Shown: positions 1 to 7,775 of the stretch, piece after piece
How the letters are laid out: each line of letters begins with the position of its first letter
Position numbering within the stretch: the stretch's first letter is position 1
DNA from: Lysobacterales bacterium
GTDB taxonomy: Bacteria; Pseudomonadota; Gammaproteobacteria; Xanthomonadales; Xanthomonadaceae
DNA length: 12,506 nt
Direction: 5' to 3'
Assembly: GCA_015655035.1 (NCBI GenBank)
Contig: JAATFS010000042.1
Coordinates: forward strand, 1-12,506
Translations under genes and position numbers: made by a program
The notes under the pieces: model-generated
The model's database searches: none
The model's input: only the letters and a program-made list of their open reading frames with translations
What the model was told of the DNA's origin: nothing

Positions 1-1
1 C

Positions 2-301
2 GACGAGGACCAACTGACCGAAGCGGCGATCGAGGCCGGTGCCGACGACGTGGTGGTGTATCCGGAGGATGGCGCAATCGACGTCGTCACCGCACCGGAC
101 ACGTTCTCCTCGGTCAAGGATGCGATCACCGCGTCCGGCCTGACCCCGGATCATGCCGAGATCACCTTCCGTGCCGACAACGATATCGCCGTCGACAGCG
201 ATACCGCGATCCAGGTGCGCAAGCTGCTGGAGATGCTCGAGGACCTGGACGATGTGCAGGACGTCTATTCCAACGTCGACCAGGCGTCCCTGGACGCCTG
301 A
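2..301 (+). CDS. yebC: YebC/PmpR-family protein, C-terminal part (5' truncated by window)
   Basis: The reading frame is open from the left edge and ends at TGA 299-301, giving the last 99 residues of a protein usually near 240 residues. The fragment matches the C-terminal lobe of YebC/PmpR/TACO1 proteins: an acidic stretch with EAGADDVVVYPEDG, an alpha/beta segment with the family-like FSSVKDAI, and the final LLEMLEDLDDVQDVYSN run that closes most members. Family members have been described as DNA-binding transcriptional regulators. More recently they have been described as ribosome-associated factors that help translation through proline-rich stretches; which applies here cannot be seen. yebC directly upstream of ruvC is a common arrangement in proteobacteria and supports the call. 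The start codon lies outside the window. Confidence 0.9.
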   Translation, partial: DEDQLTEAAIEAGADDVVVYPEDGAIDVVTAPDTFSSVKDAITASGLTPDHAEITFRADNDIAVDSDTAIQVRKLLEMLEDLDDVQDVYSNVDQASLDA

Positions 302-314
302 TGGCAGTAGGTAT

Positions 315-340
315 GACGGGATTCGGGACGGGAGATTCGC
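315..340 (+). repeat. GGGATTC-type repeat, copy 1 (before ruvC)
   Basis: The gap between the yebC-type gene and ruvC contains GACGGGATTCGGGACGGGAG followed by ATTCGC. It is a degenerate tandem of GGGATTC-like units shared with the other gaps. Confidence 0.55.
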
Positions 341-413
341 TAGCGCGAGAGCGCCGAGCGGCACCGGGCGCAGGTCTCGTCCCGACTGGCCGATCCGCTC
401 TCCCGGCCTTCCC

Positions 414-935
414 ATGACCCGTATCCTGGGCATCGACCCCGGCTCCCAGCGCACCGGGATCGGCATCATCGACGTCGACGAAAGTGGTCGCAGCCGGCAC
501 GTCTACCATGCGCCGCTGGTGCTGCTGGGCGAGGGCGATTTCTCCCAACGGCTGAAGCGGCTGCTGCACGGGCTGGGCGCGATCATCGAGGAGTACCAGC
601 CGCAGGAAGTGGCGATCGAGAAAGTCTTCATGGGCAAGAGCGCGGATTCCGCGCTCAAGCTGGGGCACGCGCGCGGCGCGGCGATCTGCGCGGTCGTGCT
701 GCGCGACCTGCAGGTACACGAGTACGCCGCCACCGAGATCAAGCTGGCGCTGGTTGGCAAGGGCAGTGCGGACAAGGTGCAGGTCCAGCACATGGTCGGT
801 GTCATGCTCAACCTGAAAGGAAAGCTGCAAGCCGACGCCGCCGACGCGCTGGCGGTGGCCATCACTCATGCTCATGTCCGCGCCACCGCCCGGCGCCTGG
901 GCGTCAACACCACACAGGCCTGGAGCCGGAAATGA
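414..935 (+). CDS. ruvC: RuvC, Holliday junction resolvase
   Basis: This is the 173-residue endonuclease that cuts four-way DNA junctions symmetrically after RuvAB branch migration, using two metal ions. The N-terminal MTRILGIDPGSQRTG is the RNase H-fold signature. The four acidic catalytic residues are all present: D8, E69 in AIEKVF, and D141 and D144 in QADAADALA. The frame stays open far upstream (to an ATG at 153), but ATG 414 is chosen because the family starts one or two residues before the RILGIDPG strand and length then matches E. coli RuvC (173). No strong Shine-Dalgarno sequence precedes it. A 112-bp gap with a GGGATTC-type repeat separates it from the yebC-type gene, and ruvA follows after 136 bp. 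The gene appears intact and functional. Confidence 0.97.
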   Translation: MTRILGIDPGSQRTGIGIIDVDESGRSRHVYHAPLVLLGEGDFSQRLKRLLHGLGAIIEEYQPQEVAIEKVFMGKSADSALKLGHARGAAICAVVLRDLQVHEYAATEIKLALVGKGSADKVQVQHMVGVMLNLKGKLQADAADALAVAITHAHVRATARRLGVNTTQAWSRK

Positions 936-943
936 TGCGTGCA

Positions 944-971
944 GGGATTTGGGATTCGGGATCAGGAATTC
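944..971 (+). repeat. GGGATTC-type repeat, copy 2 (before ruvA)
   Basis: This is the clearest copy: four adjacent 7-nt units, GGGATTT, GGGATTC, GGGATCA and GGAATTC. Three GGG tracts and one GG are spaced by 4 nt, close to a G-quadruplex pattern on the coding strand. Confidence 0.75.
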
Positions 972-1071
972 GTGACGATCGGCCCGTTACGGCCGTCATC
1001 GGCAGCGCTCGGTCGCGTGTCCGGACCGACCTCCGGCATCTGCCGTCCCGCGGCCGCCTGGGCGGTGCCGC

Positions 1072-1659
1072 GTGATCGGCCGTCTGCGCGGTCTGCTGGC
1101 CTACAAGCAGCCGCCGTGGCTGGTGATTGACGTCGGCGGCGTCGGCTACGAGCTGGAAGCGCCGATGAGCACCTTCTACGACCTGCCGGATGTGGGGCGG
1201 GACGTGATCCTGTACACCCATTACGCGCAAAAAGAAGATAGCGTGGCGCTGTATGGCTTCCTGCGCGAAGGTGAGCGGCGCTTGTTCCGCGATCTGCAAA
1301 AGGTCACCGGCATCGGTGCCAAGATCGCGCTGGCGGTACTGTCCGGGATCAGCGTCGACGACTTCGCGCGGCTGATCCAGACCGCCGATGTCGCCGCGTT
1401 GACCCGCGTCCCCGGCATCGGCAAGAAGACCGCAGAGCGTATGGTGGTCGAGCTGAAAGACCGGGCCGCCGACATCGGTGGCGGTGGCGCGCCGATCACC
1501 GGGCAGCTCGGCAACGATCCGGTGTCCGAGGCGACCGTCGCGTTGCAACAGTTGGGTTACAAGCCTGCCGAAGCTGCCAAGATGGCGCGCGACGCGAGCA
1601 TGGAAGGCGACGAGGTCGCCACCGTCATCCGCAAAGCCCTGCAGGCGGCGCTGCGCTGA
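1072..1659 (+). CDS. ruvA: RuvA, Holliday junction DNA-binding subunit
   Basis: RuvA binds four-way junctions as a tetramer and recruits the RuvB motor. The 195-residue protein starts at GTG 1072, giving the canonical MIGRLRGLL start; no ATG fits this position. Domain I (about 1-64) is the OB fold. Domain II has two helix-hairpin-helix motifs, LQKVTGIGAKIALAVL (75-90) and LTRVPGIGKKTAERMV (110-125), which contact the DNA backbone. A glycine-rich linker (about 134-145) leads to domain III (about 150-195), the flexible RuvB-binding helical domain with LQQLGYKPAEAAK. The stop codon sits in the loop of a GC-rich hairpin (see 1648-1690). Unlike E. coli, ruvB does not follow directly: kup is inserted between the two. 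Confidence 0.97.
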   Translation: MIGRLRGLLAYKQPPWLVIDVGGVGYELEAPMSTFYDLPDVGRDVILYTHYAQKEDSVALYGFLREGERRLFRDLQKVTGIGAKIALAVLSGISVDDFARLIQTADVAALTRVPGIGKKTAERMVVELKDRAADIGGGGAPITGQLGNDPVSEATVALQQLGYKPAEAAKMARDASMEGDEVATVIRKALQAALR

Positions 1660-1690
1660 GCGCGGCGCAGATGCCTTCTTCTCCTTTTTT
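1648..1690 (+). terminator. GC-rich hairpin around the ruvA stop plus pyrimidine tract
   Basis: GCGCTGCGC (1648-1656) pairs with GCGCGGCGC (1660-1668) as nine base pairs with one G-U. The three-base loop TGA (1657-1659) is the ruvA stop codon. A pyrimidine-rich tract ending in six T follows (1674-1690). The T-run begins well after the stem, so this is not a textbook Rho-independent terminator. It may be a weak terminator, an attenuator or an mRNA-stabilising hairpin between ruvA and kup. Confidence 0.35.
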
Positions 1691-1720
1691 CACATCGCCC
1701 GGCGATACCCTCGGTTTCTT

Positions 1721-3631
1721 ATGTCCCATCCCTCTCCCCCCTCTCATGGCAGTTCCGGCCACGTACCCGCCAAGGGCGGCTTCGCGCTGGTCCTGGGCGC
1801 GATCGGGGTCGTGTTCGGCGACATCGGCACCAGCCCGCTGTACACCCTGAAGGAAGCGTTCTCGCCGCACTACGGCCTGACCAGCGACCACGACACCGTG
1901 CTCGGCGTACTGTCGCTGGCGTTCTGGGCGCTGATGATCACCGTGACCCTCAAGTACGTGACCATCATCATGCGCGCCGACAACGATGGCGAGGGCGGCA
2001 TCATGGCGCTGATGGCCTTGGTCCAGCGAACCTTGAAGCCGGCTTCGCACTCGGGCTACGTGGTCGGCATCCTGGGTATCTTCGGCGCCTCGCTGTTCTT
2101 CGGCGACGGCGTGATCACACCCGCGATCTCGGTGATGAGCGCGGTCGAGGGCCTGGAGATCGCCGCGCCGAGCCTGCGCCCATTCGTGGTGCCGATCACC
2201 GTGGTGGTGTTGCTGCTGGTGTTCATGGCCCAGCGCTTCGGCACCGAGAAGGTGGGCAAGGTGTTCGGGCCGATCACCTCGCTGTGGTTCCTGTCGCTGG
2301 CGGCAATCGGGATCTGGAACATCATCGACGCGCCGGAAGTGCTGAAGGCCTTCAACCCCTGGTGGGGCGTATGTTTCTTCATCGAGCACGGCTGGCATGG
2401 CGTCTTCATCCTTGGCGCGGTGGTGCTGGCGGTCACCGGCGGCGAAGCGCTGTATGCCGACATGGGCCACTTCGGCGCGCCGCCGATCCGCCATGCCTGG
2501 TATTTCTTCGTGCTGCCATGCCTGTTGCTGAACTACCTGGGTCAGGGCGCGCTGGTGCTGATCCATCCGTCTGCACTGAAGAACCCGTTCTTCGAAGCGG
2601 TGCCGAGCTGGGCGCTGTACCCGATGATCGTGCTGGCGACGCTGGCGGCGGTGATCGCTTCGCAGGCGGTCATCACTGGCGCCTACTCGGTGGCGCGCCA
2701 GGCGATGCAACTGGGCTACATCCCGCGCATGCAGGTCAAGCACACCTCCAGCGACACCATCGGCCAGATCTACGTGCCGGGCATCAACTGGCTGCTGGCG
2801 GTGATGGTGATCGCGCTGGTGCTGGTTTTCCGCAGCTCGACCAACCTGGCGGTGGCCTACGGCATCTCGGTGTCGATGACGATGCTGATCGACACCTTGC
2901 TGCTGGCACTGGTGGCGCGCTCGCTGTGGCCGCGCTGGCGGCGTTCGGTGCTGGCACTGTGCGTGCTGTTCTTCCTGATCGAACTGGCGTTCGTGGTCGC
3001 CAATGGCGCCAAACTGCTGCAAGGGGCCTGGTTCCCGCTGGCGCTGGGCGTGGTGGTGTTCACGCTGATGCGCACCTGGCGTCGCGGTCGCGAACTGCTG
3101 CGCGAGGAGATCCGCAAGGACGGTATCCGTATCGACAGCTTCCTGCCCGGGCTGATGCTCGCGCCGCCGGTCCGCGTGCCGGGCACGGCGGTGTTCCTGA
3201 CCGCCGACCCGATGGTGGTGCCGCACGCGTTGATGCACAACCTCAAGCACAACAAGGTGCTGCATGAACGCAACGTGTTTCTCAACGTGGAAACACTGCC
3301 GATTCCGTATGCGCCGGTAGACAAGCGGCTGCGGATCGAGTCGATCGGCGATGACTTCCATCGCGTGTATGTCCGCTTCGGCTTCATGGAAACCCCGGAC
3401 GTGCCGCTGGCATTGATGCGTTCCTGCGACTACGGCGGCATCTATTTCGATCCGATGGACACCACGTTCTTCGCCAGTCGCGAAACCATCGTGGCCAGCG
3501 CCAACCGGGGCATGCCGATCTGGCGCGACAAGTTGTTCGCGCTGATGCATCGGAATGCCGCGCCTGCCACCGGCTTCTTCCGGATCCCTGGCAACCGGCT
3601 GGTCGAGCTGGGTGCGCAGGTGGAGATATGA
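1721..3631 (+). CDS. kup: Kup (TrkD) low-affinity potassium uptake protein
   Basis: This 636-residue inner-membrane transporter imports potassium, probably with protons. The HAK/KUP/KT signature GVVFGDIGTSPLYTLKEAF lies at 29-47, and RADNDGEGG and GDGVITPAISVMSAVEG follow in the expected order. About twelve hydrophobic segments can be placed, roughly at 21-41, 62-84, 114-135, 154-172, 183-202, 226-244, 258-282, 297-322, 354-372, 376-398, 409-428 and 432-450. A soluble C-terminal domain of about 185 residues follows, as is usual. The frame is open further upstream into ruvA, but ATG 1721 is chosen because it lies beyond the ruvA stop and gives normal family length. No Shine-Dalgarno sequence is evident. 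The gene lies in the same direction between ruvA (61 bp upstream) and ruvB (127 bp downstream), so it may be cotranscribed with the ruv genes. No functional link to recombination is apparent. Confidence 0.96.
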   Translation: MSHPSPPSHGSSGHVPAKGGFALVLGAIGVVFGDIGTSPLYTLKEAFSPHYGLTSDHDTVLGVLSLAFWALMITVTLKYVTIIMRADNDGEGGIMALMALVQRTLKPASHSGYVVGILGIFGASLFFGDGVITPAISVMSAVEGLEIAAPSLRPFVVPITVVVLLLVFMAQRFGTEKVGKVFGPITSLWFLSLAAIGIWNIIDAPEVLKAFNPWWGVCFFIEHGWHGVFILGAVVLAVTGGEALYADMGHFGAPPIRHAWYFFVLPCLLLNYLGQGALVLIHPSALKNPFFEAVPSWALYPMIVLATLAAVIASQAVITGAYSVARQAMQLGYIPRMQVKHTSSDTIGQIYVPGINWLLAVMVIALVLVFRSSTNLAVAYGISVSMTMLIDTLLLALVARSLWPRWRRSVLALCVLFFLIELAFVVANGAKLLQGAWFPLALGVVVFTLMRTWRRGRELLREEIRKDGIRIDSFLPGLMLAPPVRVPGTAVFLTADPMVVPHALMHNLKHNKVLHERNVFLNVETLPIPYAPVDKRLRIESIGDDFHRVYVRFGFMETPDVPLALMRSCDYGGIYFDPMDTTFFASRETIVASANRGMPIWRDKLFALMHRNAAPATGFFRIPGNRLVELGAQVEI

Positions 3632-3648
3632 GGACGCGTGCGGCGGTC

Positions 3649-3664
3649 GGGATAGGGTATTCGG
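3649..3664 (+). repeat. GGGATTC-type repeat, copy 3 (before ruvB)
   Basis: GGGATAGGGTATTCGG is a degenerate copy in the kup-ruvB gap, in the same orientation as copies 1 and 2. Confidence 0.45.
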
Positions 3665-3758
3665 TGAAAGCAATCGGCAGGGGCGTAGCGCGCAGCTCCT
3701 CAGCGCCCGATACTATGCCGTTCTCATCCCCATCCTCGAATTTCGCCGCTCGGCTCTA

Positions 3759-4793
3759 ATGGATCGCATCATCGACAGCAGCTCTACCCGGGAAGACGAT
3801 GTCGTCGAGGCCAGCATCCGTCCCCAGCGCCTGGCCGACTATCTCGGCCAGCAGCCGGTGCGCGAGCAGATGGCGATCTACATCGAGGCCGCCAAGGCCC
3901 GTGGCGAGGCCATGGACCATGTGCTGATCTTCGGGCCGCCCGGCCTGGGCAAGACCACTCTCAGCCACGTGATCGCCAACGAGTTGGGGGTCAGCCTGCG
4001 GGTGACCTCGGGACCGGTGATCGAGAAGGCCGGGGACCTGGCCGCGCTGCTGACCAACCTGCAGCCACACGACGTGCTGTTCATCGACGAGATCCACCGC
4101 CTGTCGCCCGTGGTCGAGGAAGTGCTGTATCCGGCGATGGAGGATTTCCAGATCGATATCATGATCGGCGAAGGCCCGGCCGCGCGCTCGATCAAGATCG
4201 ACCTGCCGCCGTTCACGCTGATCGGTGCCACCACCCGTGCCGGACTGCTGACCGCGCCGCTGCGCGATCGGTTCGGCATCGTGCAGCGCCTGGAGTTCTA
4301 TTCGACGGCGGAGTTGACCCGGATCGTCAGCCGCTCGGCGACCATCCTTGGCATCCAGTGCAGCGCCGACGGCGCATCCGAGATCGCCCGCCGCGCGCGC
4401 GGCACCCCGCGCATCGCCAACCGGCTGTTGCGGCGGGTACGCGACTATGCCCAGGTCAAGGCCGCCGGTCACATCGACGTGGTGGTCGCGCGCGCGGCGA
4501 TGGAAATGCTCAAGGTCGACCCGGAAGGCTTCGATGAGCTGGATCGGCGCATGCTACGGACCATCGTCGAGTTCTTCGACGGCGGTCCGGTGGGCGTGGA
4601 GTCGCTGGCCGCATCGCTGTCGGAGGAGCGCGGCACCCTTGAGGACGTGATCGAACCCTACCTGATCCAGCAGGGCTTCCTGGTGCGCACCGCGCGCGGG
4701 CGCATGGCCACCAGCAAGGCCTACCTGCACCTGGGATTGCAGCCCCGGCGGGATGCGGGCTTCACGGGTGCCGATCCGGAGGGCTTGTTCTGA
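3759..4793 (+). CDS. ruvB: RuvB, Holliday junction branch-migration ATPase
   Basis: RuvB is the hexameric AAA+ motor that pumps DNA through RuvA-bound Holliday junctions. The 344-residue protein carries Walker A GPPGLGKT (59-66), Walker B LFIDEIH (107-113), sensor 1 GATTR (156-160), an arginine-finger region PLRDRFG (167-173) and sensor 2 GTPRIANRLLRRVRD (215-229). A C-terminal winged-helix domain (about 260-335) includes DGGPVGVESLAASL and YLIQQGFLVRTARGR. ATG 3759 gives the typical start MDRIIDSSST; the same frame is open upstream into the end of kup, but that extension has no family counterpart. No clear Shine-Dalgarno sequence is present. ybgC begins only 22 bp after the stop, so ruvB and the tol-pal genes may share a transcript. 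Confidence 0.97.
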   Translation: MDRIIDSSSTREDDVVEASIRPQRLADYLGQQPVREQMAIYIEAAKARGEAMDHVLIFGPPGLGKTTLSHVIANELGVSLRVTSGPVIEKAGDLAALLTNLQPHDVLFIDEIHRLSPVVEEVLYPAMEDFQIDIMIGEGPAARSIKIDLPPFTLIGATTRAGLLTAPLRDRFGIVQRLEFYSTAELTRIVSRSATILGIQCSADGASEIARRARGTPRIANRLLRRVRDYAQVKAAGHIDVVVARAAMEMLKVDPEGFDELDRRMLRTIVEFFDGGPVGVESLAASLSEERGTLEDVIEPYLIQQGFLVRTARGRMATSKAYLHLGLQPRRDAGFTGADPEGLF

Positions 4794-4815
4794 TGCCAGG
4801 GTCGTGCCGGTGACT

Positions 4816-5280
4816 ATGCAATCCCCGATTCCGAACCCAGGTGCGCGGCTATTCAGTTGGCCGACACGCATCTACTGGGAAGATACCGACGCCGGTGGGG
4901 TGGTCTATCACGCGCGTTACGTGGCTTTCATGGAACGTGCGCGTACGGAGTGGATGCGCGCCCTGGGCTACGGGCAGGAGCGAATGCGCCAGCAACACGA
5001 TCTGGTGTTCGCGGTGCGTTCCATGCAGCTGGATTTTCTCAAGCCGGCGCGGCTGGACGATGCACTCGAGGTGTCGGCAGTGTTGGTGAAATGCCGGCGG
5101 GCGAGTCTGGGATTTGCCCAGGCGATCCGCCGCGAAGGCGAGTTGCTGCTGACCGCGCACGTACGGATCGCAGCGCTCGGCGCGGGCGATTTCCGCCCGC
5201 GCGGCATCGACGATGCGCTGTATGACATGTTGAAGAGTTTAGAAACCCCAGAATCCGATTTACTGAGGAACGACGGATGA
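4816..5280 (+). CDS. ybgC: YbgC, acyl-CoA thioesterase of the tol-pal cluster
   Basis: This 154-residue hotdog-fold (4HBT) thioesterase hydrolyses acyl-CoA or acyl-ACP thioesters. E. coli YbgC is cytoplasmic and has been linked to phospholipid metabolism. The active-site motif YWEDTDAGGVVYHARY (20-35) carries the catalytic aspartate, D25 here, equivalent to D18 in E. coli, and FMERARTEWM follows as expected. ATG 4816 is the only ATG close to the conserved LFSWPTRIY core; in-frame GTGs at 4804 and 4810 are alternatives. The protein is about 20 residues longer than E. coli YbgC. The extra tails (about 1-9 and 142-154) are encoded by sequence resembling the dispersed GGGATTC-type repeats. The stop overlaps the tolQ start as ATGA, so the two genes are probably translationally coupled. 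Confidence 0.94.
   Translation: MQSPIPNPGARLFSWPTRIYWEDTDAGGVVYHARYVAFMERARTEWMRALGYGQERMRQQHDLVFAVRSMQLDFLKPARLDDALEVSAVLVKCRRASLGFAQAIRREGELLLTAHVRIAALGAGDFRPRGIDDALYDMLKSLETPESDLLRNDG
4821..4839 (-). repeat. GGGATTC-type repeat, copy 4, inside the ybgC 5' end
   Basis: ATCCCCGATTCCGAACCCA reads TGGGTTCGGAATCGGGGAT on the minus strand. It encodes YbgC residues 3-8, SPIPNP, which are not part of the conserved fold. Confidence 0.55.
5243..5261 (-). repeat. GGGATTC-type repeat-like sequence inside the ybgC 3' end
   Basis: On the minus strand it reads AAATCGGATTCTGGGGTTT. It lies in the non-conserved C-terminal tail of ybgC, before the tolQ ribosome binding site. The match is weaker than in the other copies. 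Confidence 0.35.
5265..5270 (+). promoter_or_regulatory. Ribosome binding site of tolQ
   Basis: GAGGAA ends 6 nt before the tolQ ATG at 5277 and lies inside the last codons of ybgC. It is the clearest Shine-Dalgarno sequence among the early genes and supports the tolQ start and the ATGA overlap. Confidence 0.75.
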
Positions 5281-6053
5281 TCGCATTGCTCCTGGCCCTG
5301 CAGGACACGGTAGTGGAAGCACTGCCGCAGGAAGTCACCAGCGCGGCCGCGCAGACCGCCAGCGCCGCCAGCACTGGCGGCATCAACTATCTGGAACTGG
5401 TCGCGCACGCGAGTATCCCGGTCAAGCTGATCGTCCTGCTGCTGTTGGCGGGCTCGTTCATCAGCTGGGTGATCATTTTCCGCAAGGCGCGCGTGTTCAA
5501 GCAGGCCAATCGCGAGGCGGACGAGTTCGAGAACCGCTTCTGGTCCGGGGCCGATCTCAGCAAGCTGTACGCTGCGGCGACCGACCGCAACCGCGTGGTC
5601 GGCGGTCTGGAGGCGATCTTCGAAAGTGGCTTCCGCGAGTTCTCGCGGCTGCGCGACCGCCGCCGCCTGGATGCACGCGTGCAGCTCGAAGGCGCGCAGC
5701 GCGCCATGCGCACCACCTTCGCGCGCGAAGTCGATCAGCTTGAACGCAACCTGGAGTTGCTGGCCAACATCGGCTCGACCGCACCTTACGTGGGCCTGGT
5801 CGGCACCGTGTTCGGCATCATGGTCACCATGCACGACATGGTCAGCAGCGGCGCGCAGGCGGGTATCGCATCGGTGGCGCCGGGCATCTCCGAGGCACTG
5901 TTCGCCACCGCGATCGGTCTGTTCGTGGCGATCCCGGCAGTGTGGGCGTACAACCGCTTCACCACCCGCGTGGAACGCCTGTCGGTGCGCTACGAGACCT
6001 TTGCCGACGAATTCAGCTCGATCCTGCAGCGGCAGGCCGGCGGCGACGAATAA
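5277..6053 (+). CDS. tolQ: TolQ, proton-channel subunit of the Tol motor
   Basis: TolQ is an ExbB/MotA-family inner-membrane protein that forms a pentamer around TolR and turns the proton gradient into motion of TolA. The 258-residue sequence has three membrane segments at about 49-68, 162-184 and 204-226, with the large cytoplasmic loop between the first two. TM2 contains STAPYVGLVGTVFGIM and TM3 EALFATAIGLFVAIPAVWAYN, the two most conserved family blocks. The threonines lining the channel in E. coli TolQ correspond to T168 and T211. The periplasmic N-terminus (about 1-45) is alanine-rich and longer than in E. coli (230 residues in total). The start overlaps the ybgC stop by 4 nt. tolR follows after 29 nt. 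Confidence 0.97.
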   Translation: MIALLLALQDTVVEALPQEVTSAAAQTASAASTGGINYLELVAHASIPVKLIVLLLLAGSFISWVIIFRKARVFKQANREADEFENRFWSGADLSKLYAAATDRNRVVGGLEAIFESGFREFSRLRDRRRLDARVQLEGAQRAMRTTFAREVDQLERNLELLANIGSTAPYVGLVGTVFGIMVTMHDMVSSGAQAGIASVAPGISEALFATAIGLFVAIPAVWAYNRFTTRVERLSVRYETFADEFSSILQRQAGGDE

Positions 6054-6071
6054 GCCGCGCCGACACAGCGC

Positions 6072-6076
6072 AGGAG
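6072..6076 (+). promoter_or_regulatory. Ribosome binding site of tolR
   Basis: A perfect AGGAG ends 6 nt upstream of the ATG at 6083. It decides the tolR start over the longer in-frame possibility reaching back into tolQ. Confidence 0.8.
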
Positions 6077-6082
6077 CACGAG

Positions 6083-6512
<430 letters not shown>

Positions 6513-6523
<11 letters not shown>

Positions 6524-7586
6524 CGCACTTTCCCCGCATCTGGCGCGCAGGGAGGGCTGGGGTCGCCCGGTCATCCTCGCGCTGGTGGTACACCTCCTGG
6601 TGCTGCTGGTGTTCACTGCGGCCTGGTTGTGGTCGCCAGAACGCAACGTGGAACCGGCCGCTGGCGATCCGACCATGGAAGCCAGCCTGGACGTGTCCGC
6701 CGCCGATGCGCGTGCGGCACGCCAGGCCCTGCGCGATACCGCCGAGCCGATCGAAGCGCCGGCTCCCGAGCCGGAACCGGTAGCAGTGCCCGAGCCGGTG
6801 CCCGAAGAAACCGTGCCGCCGCCGCAGCCGATTCCCGAGCCGCGTCCGCAGGATGCGCCGACCCCGCAGCAAGCGCAGGCGCAGGAACGCATCGCCAAGC
6901 CCGATACGGTCGACCAGGAGCGCGTCAGCGCGCTGGCCATTTCCAAGGAAAAGGCCAAGCAGGAGCAGGAGGCCAAGCGTCGCCAGGAGCAGGTCGACCT
7001 CACCGAGCGCAAACGCCAGGAAGAGGCCGAGCAGAAGCTGCGCCTGGCCAAGCAGCAGGAAGAGGCCGATCAGAAAAAGAAGGCCGCCGAACAGCAGGCA
7101 CAGGCCCAGGCCGACGCAAAGGCCAAGGCCGAGCGCGAGCAGAAGCTGGCAGACATCCGCAAGAAGCGCGAGCAGGCCGAGAAGGACGCCAAGCTGGCCG
7201 AGCAGAAGCTGCGCCAGGTCGCCGCCGCGCGCGCTGCCCAGCAGGCCTCGTCCGCCTCCGGCGCCGCTGCACCGGCGACGGCCGGGCAGGGCGGGACCAA
7301 TACCGACCTGTCGGCCAAGTACGCCGCCGCGATCCAGCAAGCGGTACTGTCGCAATGGGTCCGGCCCGACTCGGTGCCGTTGGGGCAGAAGTGCAGCATC
7401 AGTATTCGGCAATTGCCGGGGGGCTCGGTCGTGGATGCCACGGTCTCGGCCAGCTGTCCGTTCGACGACGCCGGGCGGCGCTCGATCGAAGCGGCGGTGC
7501 TGCGTGCGCAGCCGCTGCCCTACCGAGGCTTCGAAGCGGTGTTCCAGCGCAACCTGACCTTCAATTTCACCGCGCAGGACCGCTGA
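6513..7586 (+). CDS. tolA: TolA, periplasm-spanning Tol protein
   Basis: TolA is anchored in the inner membrane by TolQR and reaches across the periplasm to TolB/Pal. The 357-residue protein has a cytoplasmic N-terminus and one membrane helix at about 19-40. A Pro/Glu-rich stretch (about 78-118, with repeated PEP units) follows, then a long charged Lys/Glu/Gln/Ala coiled coil (about 140-245). A Gly/Ala/Ser linker leads to the globular TolA/TonB-type domain III (about 263-357). C294 and C315 match the conserved disulfide pair of TolA domain III. The helical part is shorter than in E. coli TolA (421 residues), and the TonB-like Pro-rich segment is more marked. The 11-nt overlap with tolR fixes the start. 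No strong Shine-Dalgarno sequence is visible, which fits translational coupling. Confidence 0.95.
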
Positions 7587-7708
7587 GACCTTCCCGTCGC
7601 CTGACGGCAACAGCTGTTCAGATGACCGTTCAGCGGGCTTGTTCGGGCAGTTTCACCGTTCCGGCCAGGTATTTTCGAGGCGGGCTTTCACGCTGTCTTT
7701 GTTCACGA

Positions 7709-7738
7709 TTGCGAAAATATTCACTTGGTACTTGTTAT
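7709..7738 (+). promoter_or_regulatory. Candidate sigma-70 promoter ahead of tolB
   Basis: TTGCGA (7709-7714) and TGTTAT (7733-7738) are separated by 18 bp and each match the sigma-70 consensus at four of six bases. They lie in the 189-bp tolA-tolB gap, in its most AT-rich part. The predicted transcript would start about 30 nt before the tolB ATG. The match is modest. An internal promoter before tolB exists in other tol-pal operons, but this one is inference. Confidence 0.3.
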
Positions 7739-7775
7739 GCCTTCCACACTTCCCATTCGACCCTCCGAGCGACCC

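Noticed and set aside
153..413. Upstream extension of the ruvC frame
   Set aside because: It overlaps the yebC-type gene and gives an Arg/Ser/Pro-rich peptide with no family counterpart; ATG 414 gives the normal RuvC.
1625..3673. Long antisense frame (682 codons) opposite kup
   Set aside because: It is rich in His, Gln, Arg and Asp with no domain pattern, as expected from the mirror of a GC-rich coding strand; kup on the plus strand is certain.
3555..3758. Upstream extension of the ruvB frame
   Set aside because: It runs into kup and through the intergenic repeat, and RuvB proteins begin at the MDRIID-type start.
7594..7607. Small hairpin CCGTC-GCCT-GACGG after tolA, considered as a terminator
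   Set aside because: The stem is only five pairs and no T-run follows.
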